64,000 nt of DNA from Acidimicrobiia bacterium (GTDB taxonomy: Bacteria > Actinomycetota > Acidimicrobiia > IMCC26256 > PALSA-610), in contig DATBAK010000085.1 in the NCBI GenBank assembly GCA_036271555.1, positions 62,001-126,000 on the forward strand, given 5' to 3'. Under the pieces are notes generated by a model. It did no database searches, had not been told where the DNA came from, and saw nothing but the letters and a program-made list of their open reading frames with translations. Both the position numbers and the translations under genes were made by a program. Below are positions 25,317 to 34,021 of the stretch, piece by piece. Position 1 is the first letter of the stretch; the number at the start of each line of letters is the position of its first letter.

Positions 25317-26441
25317 ATGCGCGGGCGCGATCGGGGGGACCGCGGGCGGGTGCGGGTGAGCGACGTGGTGGGTGTCCCGATGCTGCCACCGGCGCGAATG
25401 ACCATCGCGACGACCCGGCTGCGGGCCGCGCTCCTGTCGCTCCACCGGCGCATGGCGCCGCCGCCGGTCGGGATCCTCGAGTCGATGCTCGGCCTGCTCG
25501 ACAACGCCGCGCTCGTCGCGTGCTGCGAGCTCGGGATTCCCGAGCGTCTGACGCGCCCGATGCGGGTCGACGAGCTCGGGGCTGCGCTCGGAGTCGAGGT
25601 CGAGCCGCTCGATCGGTTGCTGCGGTTCGCCGCGGCGCGCGGTTGGCTCGCCTTCGGTCGCGGCGACCGGGTCAAGCCGACGCGGACGACGCGGTTCCTG
25701 CGCGCCGATCATCCGGGCGGTTGGCGGGCGTGGGTCGACTTCGCAGGCTCCGGAGAGGTGTCGTCGGCGGCGCGGGCGTTGTCGGATTCGACGCGCGCGG
25801 GAACGAGCGGCTTCGCGCACGCGCACGGCGCCGAATTCTTTGCGTGGATGACCGATCATCCCGCCCGCCACGCGGTGTTCGACGGCGCGATGGACGCGGG
25901 CGCGCGGCTGCACGCGCTCGCGCTCTCGGCTGCGCTCCCGTGGCGCGAGGCGTCGCGGGTCTGCGATGTCGGCGGCGGCTCGGGCGCGCTGCTGCGCGCG
26001 TTGCTCGGCGCGCACTCGCATCTCTCCGGCGTGCTGTTCGACCTTCCCGCAGTGATCGCCCGCGCCGAGCCACACGATCGGATCGAGCCGGTGGGAGGCG
26101 ACGCGTTCGCAGCGGTACCGGCCGGTTGCGACACCTATCTCTTGGTCAACGTGCTGCACGACTGGGGCGACGACGACTGCGCGCGCCTGCTCGGTCGCGT
26201 CGCGGATGCGATGCCGGCCGACGGCCGCGTCGTGGTCGTCGACGGCGAGCGGGCGCAGCGTGCTCTCGACACGATGAGCACCCGTACCGATCTGCTCATG
26301 CTCGTGCTCACCGCGACCGGGAAGGAGCGCACGACCGCGGAGTTCGGCGCGCTGGGCGGGCGCGCGGGTCTCCGGCTCGCGCGGTCGATCGAGCTCGCGT
26401 CGGGCGACCGCGCACACGTGTTCTCGCGCGCCCCGGCCTGA
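25317..26441 (+). CDS. SAM-dependent O-methyltransferase (caffeate/hydroxyneurosporene type)
   Basis: 374 residues. The N-terminal helical dimerisation domain (GLLDNAALVACCELGIPERL) precedes a Rossmann domain with motif I VCDVGGGSGALLRALL, LFDLPAVIARA, and the late NVLHDWGDDDCARLL block typical of Methyltransf_2 enzymes that use a His/Asp pair to deprotonate a phenolic hydroxyl. ATG 25317 has a GAGGA 8 nt upstream; in-frame ATGs at 25380 and 25398 also precede the domain. Substrate unknown; no biosynthetic cluster surrounds it. Convergent with the LAL regulator. Confidence 0.85.
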   Translation: MRGRDRGDRGRVRVSDVVGVPMLPPARMTIATTRLRAALLSLHRRMAPPPVGILESMLGLLDNAALVACCELGIPERLTRPMRVDELGAALGVEVEPLDRLLRFAAARGWLAFGRGDRVKPTRTTRFLRADHPGGWRAWVDFAGSGEVSSAARALSDSTRAGTSGFAHAHGAEFFAWMTDHPARHAVFDGAMDAGARLHALALSAALPWREASRVCDVGGGSGALLRALLGAHSHLSGVLFDLPAVIARAEPHDRIEPVGGDAFAAVPAGCDTYLLVNVLHDWGDDDCARLLGRVADAMPADGRVVVVDGERAQRALDTMSTRTDLLMLVLTATGKERTTAEFGALGGRAGLRLARSIELASGDRAHVFSRAPA

Positions 26442-26454
26442 CCCGGCAGGCGGA

Positions 26455-29400
26455 TCAGGCCGTCGCGGCCTCGTCGACGCCGAGCCCCGCGCGCTGCCCG
26501 ATCTCGCCGGCCTCGACGCGACTCGATACGTCCAGCTTGCGCAGGATGTTCGAGACGTGGACGCTCGCGGTCTTCCGGCTGATGTAGAGCTGGTCGGCGA
26601 TCTGTCGGTCGGTGCGGCCGCGGGCGAGCTGGTCGAGCACCTCGACCTCGCGCGGCGTCAGATCCAGGTCCTCGGCGACGCGTTCCGACAGTGGCTGTGC
26701 GTCGTCGTCGGACCCTGTGTCGGTCAACGCGAGGCGCGCCCGCTGCGCGAGCCGTTCGATGCGGGTGACGAGCGTCCGAGCGCCCATCTGCGCCGCGAGC
26801 CGGCGCGCTTCTTGCAGGCGCTGCGTCGCGCGCGGACGGCCACCGCGCGACTGGAGCAGCGCGTCGGCCTCGCGCCAGCGACAGTACGCGCCCTCGTACG
26901 GCTGACCGATCCCGTCCCAATGCGCCGCGGCGTCGGCCCAGAGCTCGGCGTCGGGCTCGTAGAGGCGAGCGTGCTCGGCGCGCGCGGTCGCCCGCCACGC
27001 GACGACTGCGGGCAGCGCACCGACGTCGGCATCCGGACGTTCGATGAACTCCTCGATCGCGTCGAGCCGTTCGGTCGCGAGCAGACGGGCCTTGTCGACG
27101 TCCGGCCGCTTCGTACGCACGCGCGCGTCGTCGATTCCGTCGGCGATCGTGCGCAGCGCGAGCGCGCCCAGCTCGACCTGGAACGGGTCGTCGGTGCCGG
27201 CGGCCAGCGCGAGCGCGCCGTCGATCGACCGCTGCGCGTCGTCGGGGCGGCCTTCGCTCAACGCGAGCTCGGTCGCGATCGCCTGGAACACGCCGCGGAA
27301 ATCGATCTCCACCAAGCCCTCGGTCGCCGCCTCGAGCTGCGGTGCGAGCTCGGTCGCGAGGTCGTTGTCGCCGCGGCGCACCGCGATCACCATGCGCAGG
27401 AGCGGCGGCGAGATCTGGCAGTTGCCGGCGAGACCGCCGAGGTCTTCGAGCAGACCGAGCGCCTCGTCGGTGCGGCCGAGCGAGATCAGCGCCTGTGCGC
27501 TGTTCACCGCGGCTCCGTTCAGACGGATGCCGCCGAGCGCCTCGCCCATCGCGATCCCGTCGAGCGCGACCGCGGCCGACTTCTCGAGCAGCCCGGCGTG
27601 CAGCAGCAACAGGCTGAGGTGCGTGTAACCGAGGTTGAGGTTGTCGGGGATCTCGAGCTCCTCGGCGATCGCGAGCGCCTGGTGCACGGCCTCGATGCCA
27701 CCCGCGAAGTCGCCGATCATGCCGAGACACATGCCGTAGGTGTCGAGCGCGTGACCCTCTTCGGCGCGCGCGCCGACTTGGCGCGCGACCGCCATCGCGC
27801 GCCGGCAGAGCTCGACCGCGTCGTGGAAGCGCGCCATGAGCAGCAGACAGCGGCTCTGGAGCGCGAGCACGCGCGCGAGCTCGACGGTGGGCGGGTCGTC
27901 GCCGAGCATCTCGGCCGCGGTCCGGAAGAGCTGGAAGGCGCGTTCCGTCTCGCCGAGGAGGAACGTGTTGCGCGCGAGGCGGGCCTGACACAGCGCGGCG
28001 CGTTCGGGCTCGGCTTCTTCGTCGACGAGCTCCAGCGCGAGCTGCCACAGCTCGCACGCGCGTGCCGACGACGCGCCGAAGTACGCGGTGTCGGCCGCGC
28101 CCTCGACGAGCTCGAGATACGCGTGGTCGTCGAGACGATCGGTCTCGGCGACGCGGTCGTTCGCGGCGAGCGCGCGGTCGTAGTGCGCGTAGGCCTCCGG
28201 CATCGCGAGCAGCGCGGTCATCGCGCGCGCAGCAGCGATCGACGCGTCGCGCGCTTCCTTCCAATCGCCCGCCGCCCACCAGTGCGCGGCGAGCTCGACC
28301 GACGCGTGGGTTGGTCCGGCCGCGCTCAGCTCGGGCTTGGCGGTGAGCTCGACGGCGAGGCGGTGGTGCAGGACGCCGCGATCCGTCGGCAGCATCGCGT
28401 CCGAGATCGCATCGCGTTGGAGCGCGTGACGGAACGCGAACCGATCGTCGTCGACGACGACGAGGACTCCGCGTTCCACCGCCCCCGCAATCGCCGCGTA
28501 GAGCTCCGCGTCGTCGAGATCGCAGACGGCCGCCAGCAGCCGATGGTCGACCTTCGATCCCGCGGCCGCCGCCACGGATACGACGCGCCGCGCCTTTGCC
28601 GACAACCGGTCGATGCGCAGGAGGATGACGTTGCGCAGCACCGACGGCAGCGACGTCGCGTCGCGCGCGGCCGTGAGCTCCTCCGCGAAGAAGGGGTTCC
28701 CGGCACACCGAGCGTGCACCGCGTCGACCAGGGCCCACTCGGGCTGCCGGCTGAGGATGCCGGCCATGAGCGCGGCGATCGCGTCGCGGTCGAGGCCGGT
28801 CAGCTCGACCTGCGAGACCGCGCGATGACGGCCGAGCTCGGTAAGCACCCGGCGCAGGGGTCGCGCCTCGTCGGGCTCGTCGTTGCGGAAGGTTCCGACG
28901 ACGAGCACGGGCGCGTCCGCGAGGTTGCGCACGAGAAAATCGAACAGGTCCATCGTCGCGGAGTCGGCCCACTGGAGATCTTCGAACACCACGACGACGC
29001 GTGCCCGCTCCGCGAGCGCGGTGAGGCAGAGCAACACGGACTCGAAGAGGCGCGTCTTCGCGAGCGCGCCCGACGGCGTCGCGTCGTCGCTCGCGGTCGA
29101 CGGCTCGACGAGCCCGAGCTCGCGACGCACCGCGAGCAGCGCGGAGCTCGCCGCCGGCTGGTCGAGGACCTTGCCGAGCTCGCGCACGATGCCGAGCAGC
29201 GGCGCGTACGGAAGCCCGCCGCCGTCGGCCGGAGTGCAGACACCGGTCGCGATGCAGGCACCGGCGGCACGGGCGCGCGCACGGAACTCCTCGACCAAAC
29301 GCGTCTTGCCGATGCCGGCCTCACCGCCGACCAGCACGGTGCGCGCCCCGCTCGTCTCGAGCGAGGCGAACACCGTGCACAGCCGGTCGAGCTCGGTCTC

Positions 29401-29502
29401 CCGACCGGCGAACGTCGTGCTCGACAACGGCTCGCCCACCGCGAAAGTGTCCCACAGGGTCCTTCCGTCGGGGTCGGGCGATGCCGCGCGCGGGTCGGTC
29501 AC
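26455..29502 (-). CDS. LAL-type LuxR-family regulator (AAA ATPase + LuxR HTH)
   Basis: 1015 residues. An N-terminal STAND/AAA ATPase has Walker A GGEAGIGKTRL and Walker B VVVVFEDLQWADS. A long TPR-like helical middle is followed by a C-terminal LuxR HTH (DLTPREVEVLDQLARGRTD, then SRKTASVHVSNILRKLDV). This is the large ATP-binding LuxR (LAL/MalT-like) architecture, where ATP and an inducer switch oligomerisation. Its GTG overlaps the stop of the preceding DUF4242 gene (GTGA), so translation is coupled and the small protein may belong to the same signalling unit. Targets unknown. Confidence 0.9.
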   Translation of the reverse strand: MTDPRAASPDPDGRTLWDTFAVGEPLSSTTFAGRETELDRLCTVFASLETSGARTVLVGGEAGIGKTRLVEEFRARARAAGACIATGVCTPADGGGLPYAPLLGIVRELGKVLDQPAASSALLAVRRELGLVEPSTASDDATPSGALAKTRLFESVLLCLTALAERARVVVVFEDLQWADSATMDLFDFLVRNLADAPVLVVGTFRNDEPDEARPLRRVLTELGRHRAVSQVELTGLDRDAIAALMAGILSRQPEWALVDAVHARCAGNPFFAEELTAARDATSLPSVLRNVILLRIDRLSAKARRVVSVAAAAGSKVDHRLLAAVCDLDDAELYAAIAGAVERGVLVVVDDDRFAFRHALQRDAISDAMLPTDRGVLHHRLAVELTAKPELSAAGPTHASVELAAHWWAAGDWKEARDASIAAARAMTALLAMPEAYAHYDRALAANDRVAETDRLDDHAYLELVEGAADTAYFGASSARACELWQLALELVDEEAEPERAALCQARLARNTFLLGETERAFQLFRTAAEMLGDDPPTVELARVLALQSRCLLLMARFHDAVELCRRAMAVARQVGARAEEGHALDTYGMCLGMIGDFAGGIEAVHQALAIAEELEIPDNLNLGYTHLSLLLLHAGLLEKSAAVALDGIAMGEALGGIRLNGAAVNSAQALISLGRTDEALGLLEDLGGLAGNCQISPPLLRMVIAVRRGDNDLATELAPQLEAATEGLVEIDFRGVFQAIATELALSEGRPDDAQRSIDGALALAAGTDDPFQVELGALALRTIADGIDDARVRTKRPDVDKARLLATERLDAIEEFIERPDADVGALPAVVAWRATARAEHARLYEPDAELWADAAAHWDGIGQPYEGAYCRWREADALLQSRGGRPRATQRLQEARRLAAQMGARTLVTRIERLAQRARLALTDTGSDDDAQPLSERVAEDLDLTPREVEVLDQLARGRTDRQIADQLYISRKTASVHVSNILRKLDVSSRVEAGEIGQRAGLGVDEAATA

Positions 29503-29750
29503 TTGCCCTCCTGCACCGGCGTGATCGAGTCGGCGAGCAGTCCGTGCGCTTCCGCGTGGACCTTCGCCGCGGTCTCGGCGTCGGGCGCGTCGACGAGACA
29601 GAACACCTTGCCGTTCTCCTCGTCGAACCAGTAGCGGAGGTAGTTCGCCCCGTACTTGCCCTGGACCTCGAGGTCGCGGGCGTGGGCCTGGGCAACGGCT
29701 TCGGAGGTGAGGCCGTCGACCTTCTCGTGGACGTCCATGAACAGAGGCAT
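29499..29750 (-). CDS. DUF4242 / SCO4226-like nickel-binding family protein
   Basis: 83 residues, MPLFMDVHEKVDGL at the start, then YWFDEENGKVFCLVDAPDAE, the core of the DUF4242 ferredoxin-like fold. The related Streptomyces protein SCO4226 binds nickel; metal binding here is by family analogy only. Overlaps the LAL regulator start by 4 bp and follows a small membrane protein gene by 11 bp, giving a three-gene operon. It may sense or carry a ligand for the regulator (inference). Confidence 0.85.
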   Translation of the reverse strand: MPLFMDVHEKVDGLTSEAVAQAHARDLEVQGKYGANYLRYWFDEENGKVFCLVDAPDAETAAKVHAEAHGLLADSITPVQEGK

Positions 29751-29761
29751 GTCGCTTCCTT

Positions 29762-30001
29762 TCAGCAGGGCCGGCCGATCCGGCAGAGATAGGGCGCGGT
29801 CGTCGGCGTTGCCGCCGGCATGGGGGGTGCGACCCTCGCCGGTGTGCTCGCCGGACGGGCCGCGCTGGTCGACGTCGCTCGCCCGATGGCGAACGCGCCG
29901 ATCGTGAACGCCGCGATCACGACGATCGCAGCCGCGAATCGCAGCCAGGCCTGCACGGTCGAGACCGGCTCGGCGCGGTTCAACACCGAAGTCGAAGTCA
30001 T
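29762..30001 (-). CDS. Small single-span membrane or exported protein
   Basis: 79 residues starting at ATG 30001, preceded by GAGAGGAAG; the GTG one codon upstream is too close to that site. One hydrophobic segment (FAAAIVVIAAFTIGAFAIG) is followed by a Pro/Thr/Ala-rich tail ending in two Cys (YLCRIGRPC). No family recognised. First gene of the operon with the DUF4242 protein and the LAL regulator. Confidence 0.6.
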   Translation of the reverse strand: MTSTSVLNRAEPVSTVQAWLRFAAAIVVIAAFTIGAFAIGRATSTSAARPASTPARVAPPMPAATPTTAPYLCRIGRPC

Positions 30002-30148
30002 CACACTTCCTCTCGCTCGGCCCGTCCGCTCGTCGGTCGGGTTGTCATGGCCACGATGCGCCCGCGGGCTTCGAGACGCATCGGGAACGCGCCTTACATC
30101 CGGGCTGTGCCCTACCTATTCGCGCGCTTCGCGCTAGGAACTACGGCC

Positions 30149-30618
30149 ATGACCGAGGTCGTGGTACTGGCACCGATGCCCCTCGAGATGCACGCGATCG
30201 TGAAGGCGTTCGGGCTCTCGCCGTTCCGCGATGCCGCGCCTGCGCCGTCGACGGGGCACGTCGGCGATGCCAACGTCACCGCGATCCACATCGGGATGGG
30301 TCCGCCGGCGACCCGCGCCGCGCTCACGAAGCGCTGTTCGATTCCGGCGCGCCCGTGGACCACGTGATGATCGCCGGGATCTGCGGCGGCCTCGATCCCT
30401 ACCGGTGCATCGGCGACCGGCACTTCGACGGTCTGCTCGACGCGCGTGTCATCGCGCTCACGAATCCCGACGGCTCGGGGCGAATGGACGAGATCGCCGC
30501 GCTGCTCGCCCGCGAGCCCGAGGTCGCGGAGAAGCTGGAACGGCTCGGTCGGGACGCGTCGAACGCGGCGCGGCTCGCGGCCGAGGCCGCGGTACGCGGG
30601 TGCGAGGCGCTGTCGTAG
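30149..30618 (+). pseudogene. Broken PNP/MTA-SAH nucleosidase-like gene (frameshift plus internal deletion)
   Basis: The 5' part (MTEVVVLAPMPLEMHAIVKA, VTAIHIGMGPPATRAAL) and the later part (APVDHVMIAGICGGLDP, then DGLLDARVIALTNPDGSG) belong to one nucleosidase-like protein but lie in different frames. Around 30325-30331 one base seems missing: adding one restores ALTEALFDSGAPVDHV. The central portion is also absent: the sequence jumps from CIGD, where IGDLVVPE is expected, straight to RHFDGLLDA, a late block normally after ISD. That would remove on the order of 90 residues, perhaps through the shared Asp codon context. Intact relatives are about 230-240 residues; here about 156 codons remain. 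It abuts the opposing propeller gene with no gap. Confidence 0.7.
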
Positions 30619-31878
30619 TCAGGCGCGGGCTGCGATGCGCGTGACGGTCGAGAACGAGCAGCAGTAGACGTCGCGTTCGAAGCCGGCCGCGGGGAACACG
30701 ACGGATTGCACCGCGCTCCCGGACGGCACGCGCACACGTTCGGCACCGGTCTCGATGTCGAGCACGACGACGTCCTCGTGCATGCGTTCGGCGTCGTGAT
30801 CGTTCGTGACGAGCTCGCCGGTGTCGGGGAAGAGCAGGAGATGACACGCGTGGTCCTGGTCGCGGCGCCAGCGCGGTGACGTGGTGCCGTTGTGCGCGAC
30901 GTCGAACGCGGCGAGCACGCCGTTCCCGCTGTCGTAGCCGACCACGATGCGACGCCCTTCGTCGACGAGCGGCGGGTTCGCGATGAGACCGTTCGCCAAC
31001 CCGCAGATCTCGGTGAGCGTGACCTTGGCGGTCGCGAGATCGACGCGCACGAGATGCAGTGGCGCGCCGGCCGTGCCCTGGCCGTGGAACGTTCCCGCGT
31101 ACCGCTCGCTGCCTTCGCCGTTGTCGAGGAACCACGCGGCGCCGAGCGCGAGGATGGGATCCCAGCCGTAGTTCTGGCCTTCGATCGTGCGGTAGCGCGC
31201 CGCGAACGTCTCGTCGCGCACGAGCGCCGAGCCGTTCCAGTGGACGCCGAAGAGCGTCGTCGTGCCGACCGCGTAGACGTCGTCGCCGTCGGCCGAGAGA
31301 CGCGCGATCGACGGTTCCGGGAGCGCGCATCGACTCACGATCTCGAGCGACTCCGGATGGAGTGCGAGGAGCTCTGCGGGTTCTGCCGGCGGCGCGTCGG
31401 GTGGGTCGTGCGGGAGGCGGCCGCCGAAGTCCTTCGTGACGAGCGTGCCGTCGGGGAGAACGACGAAGCTGTTGTACGGACGTCGGCGCGGCAGCTCGCG
31501 CGACACGAGCACGTCGAGGTCGGCCGACAGCCGGTGCGCGTGATTGCCGAACACGACGTGCAGCGATCCGTTGCCGTGCGCCGCGAGCCCGCCCGGCCAC
31601 ATCGGCCCGGCCGGAAGGTCGGCCGACCGCGCGATCGGATCGAGCGTGACCGGGTCGACGCGCTCGACCCAGGCGATCACTTCGGCGCCGAGCGTGTGCC
31701 GCAGCAGGAACACCTCGCCGGGATCGCGCAGCACGACCATCGTCGACGCGATCGCCTCGCGCGCGATCACGTCGACTCGGTCGGGTTCGAAGTTCGGACC
31801 TGCGCCCGAGCTCGGTACTTGGAGACGCCGTGGTCCGCCGTCTTCCGCGGGCCATCGCGACGACCAGAGGTTCGTCAT
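30619..31878 (-). CDS. Predicted beta-propeller protein of unknown function
   Basis: 419 residues from ATG 31878. Repeating strand patterns such as GSLHVVFGNHAHRLSAD, LVTKDFGGRLPHD, DDVYAVGTTTLFGVHWNG and GYDSGNGVLAAFDVAHNG suggest a six- or seven-bladed propeller like SMP-30 or PQQ-type lactonases. No signal peptide and no recognised catalytic residues. ETICGLANGLIANPP-type text is not a known motif. The preceding sequence is open further upstream but unconserved. Convergent with the broken nucleosidase gene. Confidence 0.65.
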   Translation of the reverse strand: MTNLWSSRWPAEDGGPRRLQVPSSGAGPNFEPDRVDVIAREAIASTMVVLRDPGEVFLLRHTLGAEVIAWVERVDPVTLDPIARSADLPAGPMWPGGLAAHGNGSLHVVFGNHAHRLSADLDVLVSRELPRRRPYNSFVVLPDGTLVTKDFGGRLPHDPPDAPPAEPAELLALHPESLEIVSRCALPEPSIARLSADGDDVYAVGTTTLFGVHWNGSALVRDETFAARYRTIEGQNYGWDPILALGAAWFLDNGEGSERYAGTFHGQGTAGAPLHLVRVDLATAKVTLTEICGLANGLIANPPLVDEGRRIVVGYDSGNGVLAAFDVAHNGTTSPRWRRDQDHACHLLLFPDTGELVTNDHDAERMHEDVVVLDIETGAERVRVPSGSAVQSVVFPAAGFERDVYCCSFSTVTRIAARA

Positions 31879-32179
31879 CACTCGCCAGCGTGCCGGACCG
31901 AGTCCCGCCAAAACCAGTCGGGCGGAGTCTCGAACGTCGTCATGTCGCTTCGCGTTTCGGCGCCGGCGTCGGCTCCGTCCGGACGCGAGAGGAGGGGTGG
32001 CCCCCCACAAAGGCCACCCCTCCCGCGACCGACGGCGCAACCGCCCGTATTGCGCCGTGCTGATCCTCGGCTCCGAACCGGACACCGTGTTGGATCGGGT
32101 CCGACACCGACTGGATCGGTCGGATCGAACCTACGACGGTCGCCTCGAGAGAACCGTCGGCCCGGCGACACTCACGACG
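31879..32179. other. 301-bp intergenic region with a terminator and repeated TGGATCGG-like sequence
   Basis: No gene seen. It contains the hairpin 31991-32023, a weaker hairpin CGACGGT/ACCGTCG (32134-32159), and short repeats of a GGATCGG core around 32090-32127. It must also hold the promoter of the downstream propeller gene. Confidence 0.45.
31991..32023 (-). terminator. Hairpin terminator after the SLOG-cyclase gene
   Basis: GGAGGGGTGGCC (31991-32002) and GGCCACCCCTCC (32012-32023) form a perfect 12-bp stem with a 9-nt loop. It lies about 155 nt past the cyclase stop and separates it from the next minus-strand gene. No strong T-tract. Confidence 0.6.
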
Positions 32180-34021
32180 TCAGGGCCGCGACACCCTTCG
32201 ACGCCCCGCACGCCGCGCGAGGCGGTACATCGGAATGGTCTCGAAGTCCTTCGCGGTCGTCACGCGACCGACGTACTCGGTGACGAAGGGTGCGTCCGAT
32301 TCGAGCGCGAGCAGCGCGGCGAACGCATCGGTGACGTAGACCTCTCCGGCAGGGGTGCGGGGCTCGATGCGCGCGGCCCGCGTCAGTTCCCGGCCCCAAT
32401 AGGTCGGGCGCCCGGTAATGGGATCGCGAAGGGCGAGCATCGGGCCGACATGCGCACCGATCCGGAGCTCCAGATCATCGGGCAGGCCGAGCGTCGCAAC
32501 GTCGATGTCGACGAGCGCGTCGTGGAAGCCGGAGACGCAGGATGCCGCGCTCACGACGTCGCGTGTGACCGCAGCGATCGCATCGCCCCAGGAGTTGCGC
32601 CACAGGACCGCGTCGCCGTGCGCTTCGAGCACACGGGCGAGCGCGCCGAGCACGTGCGCGACGAACGGTTCGAACTGCTCGTCGCGCAGGCGCGAGAAGC
32701 CACGAAAGTCCGCGAAGAGAACCGCGTTCACAGTCCGTGCGTTCTCGGCGTCCGTCGACGGCACGTCCGGCCGAGACTCGCGACCGACGGCGGCGTCAAC
32801 GACGTGCGTGCGGTGACCGGCACTGCGCCAGACTCCGACGTCGTAACCGGTGCCGGCCCGCCCGGCCGTCTCGCGTCCGTCCCAGATTGCCAGTTGCTCG
32901 ACCGACGCGTCGAGCATCGCGGCGCGGTTCAGCGAGTGGCCCATGGCGACGCGAGCTGCGTGCGCGAAGAGTGTGTCGTCGCCGAGATACGCGGAGTCGC
33001 AGCTGTACTCCACCGAGGTCGCTACCTCGAGGCAACGACGGAACCGCTCGGACCAACCCGCACCACCGGGTGAGACCGAGACCTGCTCGAACTCGTCGCG
33101 CGCGAACGGCAGGACGACGTGCACCTCGGCGCCGGATTCGACGAGGGCCTCGGCGATCACGATGTCGGAACCCGACGCGAGCGAGCCGTAACCGAAGCCG
33201 ACGCGTCTCGTCCGGAGGTACGTGCGGACCTTGTCGGTGATCTCCGACTCGCTCGCGACCGGAAAGCGGGATGTGTCATCGGCCGTGTCGACTCGGTGAC
33301 CGCAGTAGTGCACGACGCTCGGGACCGCGAGCGCATCGAGGATGTCGTCGCTCTCGTCGAGCGCGTCGCACACGAGGCGCAACTGCCGGCGCGTCGTCGC
33401 CATGGCTGCATAGTCGGACCCGGCCACGAGCGCGGCCGACTCGAGCGCCTCATGTGCGCGGAGCCGACTCCCCAAGACGAGCGCGGCCTCGGCTTCGCTC
33501 GCGTATTGCCAATAGTCGCGTCGCTCGGCGTTCGGCTCGGCGCGCTCGATGAGAGCAATCGCATAGCTCGCACACTGCTCGGCGTGCGCGCGGTCGCCCG
33601 CCAAGAGCGACAGTGTGGCCGCGTTACCGGCCGCGTACGCGCTCTCGTATCGGTGCGCGACCACCTCGTATCGATCGGCGGCCGCGCGCAGCGAAGTCGC
33701 ACGCTCGGCGTCGTCACTCTGCAACGCGCGGTCCTTCGCGAGCCGGGCGCGCAGGGCCGCGATCTCCTCGGCCACCGCCGGCGGGCTCCCGCTCTCGGGC
33801 AACCGCGCCACGGCTGCTTCCGCGTCGTTGGCCGCGCCCGCGCGCGCGAGCGCGAGCGCGGCGAGATGCGCGAGCGCGAGGTCGTCGGGGTGCTCGCGGT
33901 GCGCGGCGGCCGCGACGTCGTAGGCCATCAGCGCATCACCGCGCGCGAGCGCGGCGCGCGCCGACCGCTCGGCGTCGCGCGCAGAACCGGGCTGGTTCAA
34001 CGGCCGTGCCGCCGGACCCAC
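32180..34021 (-). CDS. TPR / SLOG-like / class III nucleotide cyclase protein
   Basis: 613 residues. Residues 14-215 are TPR-like helical repeats. Residues 235-410 resemble a SLOG (nucleotide/ligand-binding Rossmann) domain: VVHYCGHRVD, GYGSLASGSDIVIAEALVES, VHVVLPFARDEF. Residues 428-600 are a class III cyclase: VNAVLFADFRGFS with metal Asp438, RNSWGDAIAAV with Asp480, and YWGRELTRAARIEP, in which the transition-state Asn is Thr and the Arg is kept. Both metal Asp are present, so activity is plausible; ATP versus GTP cannot be told. The gene starts (GTG 34021) inside the end of the Crp/Fnr gene, a 25-bp overlap; a TTG at 34000 would give a 4-bp overlap. The cyclase and its likely receptor are thus co-expressed. 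Confidence 0.78.
   Translation of the reverse strand: MGPAARPLNQPGSARDAERSARAALARGDALMAYDVAAAAHREHPDDLALAHLAALALARAGAANDAEAAVARLPESGSPPAVAEEIAALRARLAKDRALQSDDAERATSLRAAADRYEVVAHRYESAYAAGNAATLSLLAGDRAHAEQCASYAIALIERAEPNAERRDYWQYASEAEAALVLGSRLRAHEALESAALVAGSDYAAMATTRRQLRLVCDALDESDDILDALAVPSVVHYCGHRVDTADDTSRFPVASESEITDKVRTYLRTRRVGFGYGSLASGSDIVIAEALVESGAEVHVVLPFARDEFEQVSVSPGGAGWSERFRRCLEVATSVEYSCDSAYLGDDTLFAHAARVAMGHSLNRAAMLDASVEQLAIWDGRETAGRAGTGYDVGVWRSAGHRTHVVDAAVGRESRPDVPSTDAENARTVNAVLFADFRGFSRLRDEQFEPFVAHVLGALARVLEAHGDAVLWRNSWGDAIAAVTRDVVSAASCVSGFHDALVDIDVATLGLPDDLELRIGAHVGPMLALRDPITGRPTYWGRELTRAARIEPRTPAGEVYVTDAFAALLALESDAPFVTEYVGRVTTAKDFETIPMYRLARRAGRRRVSRP

Noticed and set aside
26557-29634. 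1025-codon open frame opposite the LAL regulator
   Set aside because: It mirrors the regulator gene in a high-GC region, is rich in Arg, Glu and Gly without any domain, and the minus-strand gene has clear Walker and HTH motifs.
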